A stretch of DNA of 9,504 bases from an uncultured Clostridia bacterium (GTDB lineage: Bacteria; Bacillota_A; Clostridia; TANB77; CAG-508), in the NCBI GenBank assembly GCA_947369305.1, contig CANBLA010000032.1:1-9504 (forward strand), written 5' to 3'. A model generated the notes under the pieces. It saw nothing but the letters and a program-made list of their open reading frames with translations, was not told the origin of the DNA and did not search any database. This document shows, one piece after another, positions 6,955-9,504 of the stretch (the first letter of the stretch is position 1; each line of letters starts with the position of its first letter). The position numbers and the translations under genes are program-made.

Positions 6955-8394
6955 ATGTCAAAACAAGATTACGAGACAGTTATAGGACTAGAAGTCCATT
7001 GTGAATTATCCACAAAAACAAAAATATTTTGTAGTTGTCACAACGAATTTGGTGGCGAGCCAAACACGCATTGTTGCCCGATTTGCATGGCTATGCCGGG
7101 AACACTTCCTGTTTTAAATGAAAAAGTAGTGGAATATGCCGTAAAAGCAGGACTAGCAACCAATTGCAAAATATCACAAAATAGCAAAAACGACCGAAAA
7201 AATTACTTTTATCCAGATTTGCCCAAAGCATACCAAATTTCACAATTCGATATGCCACTTTGCTATGACGGCTATGTCAATATTGAAACAGAAGAAGGTG
7301 AGAAAAAAATCCGTTTAGAGCGAATTCATATTGAAGAAGATGCAGGAAAGTTAAATCACGATGATTATGGTAGAGGCAGTTTTGTGGACTTGAATAGAGC
7401 TGGTGTTCCACTTATCGAATGCGTTTCCAAGCCAGATTTGCGTAGTAAAGAAGAAGTAGATAGCTATCTTAGAAAAATAAAATCTATTTTTGAGTATATT
7501 GGTATTTCGGATTGTAAAATGCAAGAAGGATCACTTCGTGCAGATGTTAATGTTTCAGTACGAAAAAAAGGAATGGCAGAATTTGGAACAAGAACAGAAA
7601 TGAAAAATATGAATTCCTTCCGAAGTATCTCAAGAGCGATTGAATATGAAGCAAATAGACAAATCGAAGTGCTTGAAAATGGAGGAAAAATTGTGCAAGA
7701 AACGCTTCGTTGGGATGATATTTCGGGCAAAACATTTTCGATGAGAGATAAAGAAGAAGCGCAGGATTATCGCTATTTCCCAGATCCAGATTTGGTGGCG
7801 ATTAAACTTTCTGATGAATATATTGAAAAAATTAAAAATTCGCTTCCAGAATTGCCAGAAAGTCGTAAAAAAAGATATTTAGAGGAATATCAATTGATTC
7901 CAAAGGCGGCTAATTTCGTAACGAGTTCGAAATACTATTCAGAAATGTTTGAAGATGCAATCGAAATTTGTAAAAATCCAAAAACGGCAAGTAATTTGCT
8001 AATGTCTGAAATTGCCAGAATTTTAAATGAACGAGAAGAAGAACCCGAACAAATTCCATTTACAGGCAAAGAATTAGGAGAATTAGTGGATTTAATTGAT
8101 AAAGGCACTATTAGTTCGAGCATTTCTAAAAAAGTTTTAGAAGAATTATTTAAAAATCCAAAATCGCCAAAGAAAATTATTGAAGAAAATGGTTGGGTTC
8201 AAATTTCAGATGAAGGAGCAATAAAAGAAGTTGTCTTGAAGATTTTAGAAGCCAACCCACAATCCATTAGCGACTACAAAGCTGGAAAAGATAGAGCTCT
8301 CGGATTTTTAGTCGGACAAGCCATGAAGGAAACCAAGGGTAAAGCCAATCCGCAAATGCTGAATGAATTATTTATACAAGAGTTAAAAAAATAA
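6955..8394 (+). CDS. gatB: Aspartyl/glutamyl-tRNA amidotransferase subunit B
   Basis: GatB binds the mischarged tRNA, activates the acyl group with ATP, and transfers ammonia received from GatA. The 479-aa length is normal. Visible signatures are VIGLEVHCEL (residues 9-18), the zinc-site cysteines in FCSC (26, 28) and HCCPICMAMPG (40, 41, 44), and NDRKNYFYPDLPKAYQISQF. Further on come RIHIEEDAGKLNH, DLNRAGVPLIECVSKPD and RTEMKNMNSFRSISRAIEYE. The DYRYFPDPDL motif ends the catalytic cradle. A helical domain follows, then the YqeY-like tRNA-recognition tail (about 405-479) with AGKDRALGFLVGQAMKET and KANPQMLNELF. AGAGGAG at 6941-6947 lies 7 bases before the ATG. It is the last gene of the operon and is followed at once by a strong terminator. 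The reading frame is intact. Confidence 0.97.
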   Translation: MSKQDYETVIGLEVHCELSTKTKIFCSCHNEFGGEPNTHCCPICMAMPGTLPVLNEKVVEYAVKAGLATNCKISQNSKNDRKNYFYPDLPKAYQISQFDMPLCYDGYVNIETEEGEKKIRLERIHIEEDAGKLNHDDYGRGSFVDLNRAGVPLIECVSKPDLRSKEEVDSYLRKIKSIFEYIGISDCKMQEGSLRADVNVSVRKKGMAEFGTRTEMKNMNSFRSISRAIEYEANRQIEVLENGGKIVQETLRWDDISGKTFSMRDKEEAQDYRYFPDPDLVAIKLSDEYIEKIKNSLPELPESRKKRYLEEYQLIPKAANFVTSSKYYSEMFEDAIEICKNPKTASNLLMSEIARILNEREEEPEQIPFTGKELGELVDLIDKGTISSSISKKVLEELFKNPKSPKKIIEENGWVQISDEGAIKEVVLKILEANPQSISDYKAGKDRALGFLVGQAMKETKGKANPQMLNELFIQELKK

Positions 8395-8396
8395 AG

Positions 8397-8431
8397 AAAA
8401 AGACCAGATTTTTAAGATTTCTGGTCTTTTT
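8397..8431. terminator. Bidirectional terminator between gatB and the convergent small membrane-protein gene
   Basis: A perfect 12-bp stem (8397-8408 with 8420-8431) encloses an 11-base loop. The core AGACCAGA/TCTGGTCT is flanked by A residues on the left and T residues on the right, so it can stop transcription in both directions. It begins three bases after the gatB stop. The last codons and the stop (8412-8414) of the minus-strand gene lie inside it. Confidence 0.88.
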
Positions 8432-8666
8432 TCCATTTTCCAATTACTAAAGTAAAGGCAACTGGGAATAATCCAATCATAAGTCCTGTTCGAAAAATAA
8501 TAAGACTTGCTTTATAAAGAACAATAGATATGTAGTAAGTTTGATAAAATGAGAATAATAGTAAGCTGATTAGGCATGTAATAATGGATATAATAAAGCA
8601 TTTTTGAATCATTTTAATTGCTTTTGGTTCAAAATAAGTTGTATATTTTTGAATAAACTTTTGCAT
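8412..8666 (-). CDS. Small two-helix membrane protein of unknown function
   Basis: The 84-aa product has a short, basic, soluble N terminus and two hydrophobic segments (about residues 22-41 and 46-76). It ends in the charged tail KWKKDQKS. No catalytic motif is visible and I do not recognise the family. The gene is supported by an excellent ribosome binding site (AAGGAGGA, plus-strand 8672-8679, 5 bases from the ATG), by a plausible promoter at 8696-8724, and by a terminator at its end. It lies downstream of rpsT on the same strand but behind rpsT's terminator, so it is probably a separate transcription unit. Its 3' end converges on gatB. Confidence 0.82.
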   Translation of the reverse strand: MQKFIQKYTTYFEPKAIKMIQKCFIISIITCLISLLLFSFYQTYYISIVLYKASLIIFRTGLMIGLFPVAFTLVIGKWKKDQKS

Positions 8667-8695
8667 AAAAATCCTCCTTTAATAATGTTTACATT

Positions 8696-8724
8696 AATTT
8701 AATCTTAGCATTTTGGGAAGTCAA
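8696..8724 (-). promoter_or_regulatory. Promoter of the 84-aa membrane-protein gene
   Basis: On the minus strand, TTGACT (plus-strand 8719-8724) and TAAATT (8696-8701) are separated by 17 bases. The start site would be near 8689, about 22 nt before the ATG and just ahead of the ribosome binding site. Confidence 0.55.
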
Positions 8725-8748
8725 ATGCAAATGAAATAATTGGAAAGC

Positions 8749-8778
8749 AAAAAAATAATCGCCGTGCGACGATTATTT
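8749..8778 (-). terminator. rpsT terminator
   Basis: Read on the minus strand, AAATAATCG (plus-strand 8770-8778) pairs with CGATTATTT (8753-8761) around an 8-base loop. The loop can close further by two pairs. A run of seven T residues (8749-8755) follows, overlapping the stem end. The rpsT stop codon (8773-8775) is inside the stem. Confidence 0.85.
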
Positions 8779-9036
8779 AATAGTATTTAATTTTTTTGCT
8801 AAAGCAGATTTTTTTCTTGAAGCGGTATTATCTTTGATGACGCCTTTTGAACAAGCTTGGTCAATTTTTTTAACAGCTATTTTAAAAGTCTCTTCTGCTT
8901 TTGATTTATCACCAGCTTCAACGTTCTCAAGAAATGTTTTAATTGCTGTTTTATAAGCTGATTTTATCATTTTATTTCGAAGCGTTTTTGTTTCGATTAC
9001 TTTCGTTCTTTTAATCGCAGATTTTATATTTGGCAT
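8773..9036 (-). CDS. rpsT: 30S ribosomal protein S20
   Basis: S20 is a primary 16S rRNA-binding protein of the small ribosomal subunit. The 87-aa product has the normal length and the typical start MPNIKSAIKRTKVIE. Next come the long basic helices (RNKMIKSAYKTAIKTF), the acidic linker with EETFKIAVKKIDQACSKGVI, and the signature tail KDNTASRKKSALAKKLN. The open frame extends 14 codons further upstream to 9078, but the start at 9036 is preferred: GGGAGGTG (9042-9049) sits 5 bases before it, and family members begin at this Met. It is transcribed alone, from the extended -10 promoter at 9082-9110 to the terminator at 8749-8778. Confidence 0.97.
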   Translation of the reverse strand: MPNIKSAIKRTKVIETKTLRNKMIKSAYKTAIKTFLENVEAGDKSKAEETFKIAVKKIDQACSKGVIKDNTASRKKSALAKKLNTIK

Positions 9037-9081
9037 TTTTGCACCTCCCTTAAATTGTGAAATACTAATTTTACTCAAAAT

Positions 9082-9110
9082 ATTTTAACATGAATATTTA
9101 TAAAATGCAA
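9082..9110 (-). promoter_or_regulatory. rpsT promoter with extended -10
   Basis: On the minus strand, TTGCAT (plus-strand 9105-9110) and TAAAAT (9082-9087) are separated by 17 bases, with TG one base before the -10 box. The start site would be near 9075, giving a leader of about 38 nt. The leader would cover the 14 extra upstream codons, which supports the start at 9036. Confidence 0.65.
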
Positions 9111-9195
9111 GTCTTTTTATGAAAAAAATAAAAAAGTTTTAAGAAACAGGATAAAAACTATAATATTACATTTTTATTACATTTTGCAAAATCTA

Positions 9196-9224
9196 TTGAC
9201 AAAGAAAATATTATAGTATAAATA
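9196..9224 (+). promoter_or_regulatory. Promoter of the TM2-domain gene
   Basis: A perfect TTGACA at 9196-9201 is followed by an A+T-rich stretch. The -10 box is either TATAAA at 9217-9222 (15-base spacer) or TAAATA at 9219-9224 (17-base spacer). It fits the gene starting at 9255 and is divergent from the rpsT promoter. Confidence 0.5.
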
Positions 9225-9254
9225 TAAATTAACGAAAGATAAGGAGAAGCAAAA

Positions 9255-9504
9255 ATGGGGAAATTTTATGAAACAAATGAGAAAGTAAGTAAAAAAGATT
9301 GGCTAACAAGTTTAGTATTATGTTGGTTTTTAGGCTTTTTTGGAGTACATCGTTTTTATGCAGGAAAGTTGGGAAGTGCTGCATTAATGCTATATGGAAC
9401 CATTGTTGCAAGTTGTATCATAGCGTTAGATGCGTATTTAGGAGCAATTGCATTTGTAATAGTTGGTGCTTTTGTTTTGAATGATTTTTTAAATATCTTA
9501 TTGA
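9255..9504 (+). CDS. TM2-domain membrane protein (3' end outside window)
   Basis: The first 83 codons are visible and no stop occurs before the right edge. After a short charged N terminus (MGKFYETNEKVSKKDW) comes the TM2 signature: a first membrane helix (about residues 17-31) running into GFFGVHRFYAGKLGSAALML. A second hydrophobic stretch follows, and NDFLNIL sits where the family has its conserved aspartate. TM2 proteins are small bacterial membrane proteins, often of unknown role, with two helices joined by the GxxGxHRFYxG loop. AAGGAG at 9241-9246 lies 8 bases before the ATG. The visible part is nearly the whole TM2 domain; the full protein may carry more. Confidence 0.88.
   Translation, partial: MGKFYETNEKVSKKDWLTSLVLCWFLGFFGVHRFYAGKLGSAALMLYGTIVASCIIALDAYLGAIAFVIVGAFVLNDFLNILL

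Noticed and set aside
9037..9078. N-terminal extension of S20 starting at 9078
   Set aside because: The ribosome binding site and family start point to 9036, and the predicted transcript begins near 9075.
9299..9484. 61-aa plus-strand frame overlapping the last gene
   Set aside because: It is an out-of-frame shadow of the TM2-domain gene, which has the ribosome binding site and a recognisable domain.

Overview
The window comes from a low-GC Gram-positive bacterium, most likely a gut-type clostridial Firmicute. The evidence is a very A+T-rich sequence, strong AGGAGG-type ribosome binding sites, sigma-A promoters with TTGACA/TATAAT-like boxes, the Firmicutes gene order gatC-gatA-gatB, and a BspA-type leucine-rich-repeat protein. 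TGG is used for Trp and TGA as a stop, so the standard bacterial code applies.

Region 1 (2-4197) is a two-gene plus-strand operon joined by an ATGA overlap. The first gene, cut by the left edge, encodes a very large protein: BspA-type leucine-rich repeats in almost identical 69-bp DNA units, then a long helical middle and a C-terminal part I cannot assign to a family. The second encodes a 339-aa protein whose sequence follows the gamma-glutamyl phosphate reductase (ProA)/aldehyde dehydrogenase fold but lacks the catalytic-cysteine segment, so it looks like a pseudoenzyme. This pair is the best candidate here for something undescribed.

Region 2 (4198-4429) is a dense regulatory gap. It holds a perfect consensus promoter whose -35 box lies in a 17-bp palindrome, an intrinsic terminator only about 12 nt after the predicted start site, and then a second promoter next to gatC.

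Region 3 (4430-8394) is the operon for the tRNA-dependent amidotransferase GatCAB, which converts Glu-tRNA(Gln) to Gln-tRNA(Gln), and also Asp-tRNA(Asn) to Asn-tRNA(Asn) in many species. Two things are odd. gatA carries a one-base frameshift between its cis-serine and its nucleophilic serine. A 221-aa membrane protein gene with very different isoleucine codon use sits between gatA and gatB.

Region 4 (8397-9078) is on the minus strand. A small two-helix membrane protein converges on gatB through a shared bidirectional terminator, and upstream of it lies rpsT (ribosomal protein S20) with its own promoter and terminator. Region 5 (about 9190-9504) is a divergent plus-strand gene for a TM2-domain membrane protein, cut by the right edge. 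No tRNA, rRNA, CRISPR array, insertion sequence or phage gene was seen.
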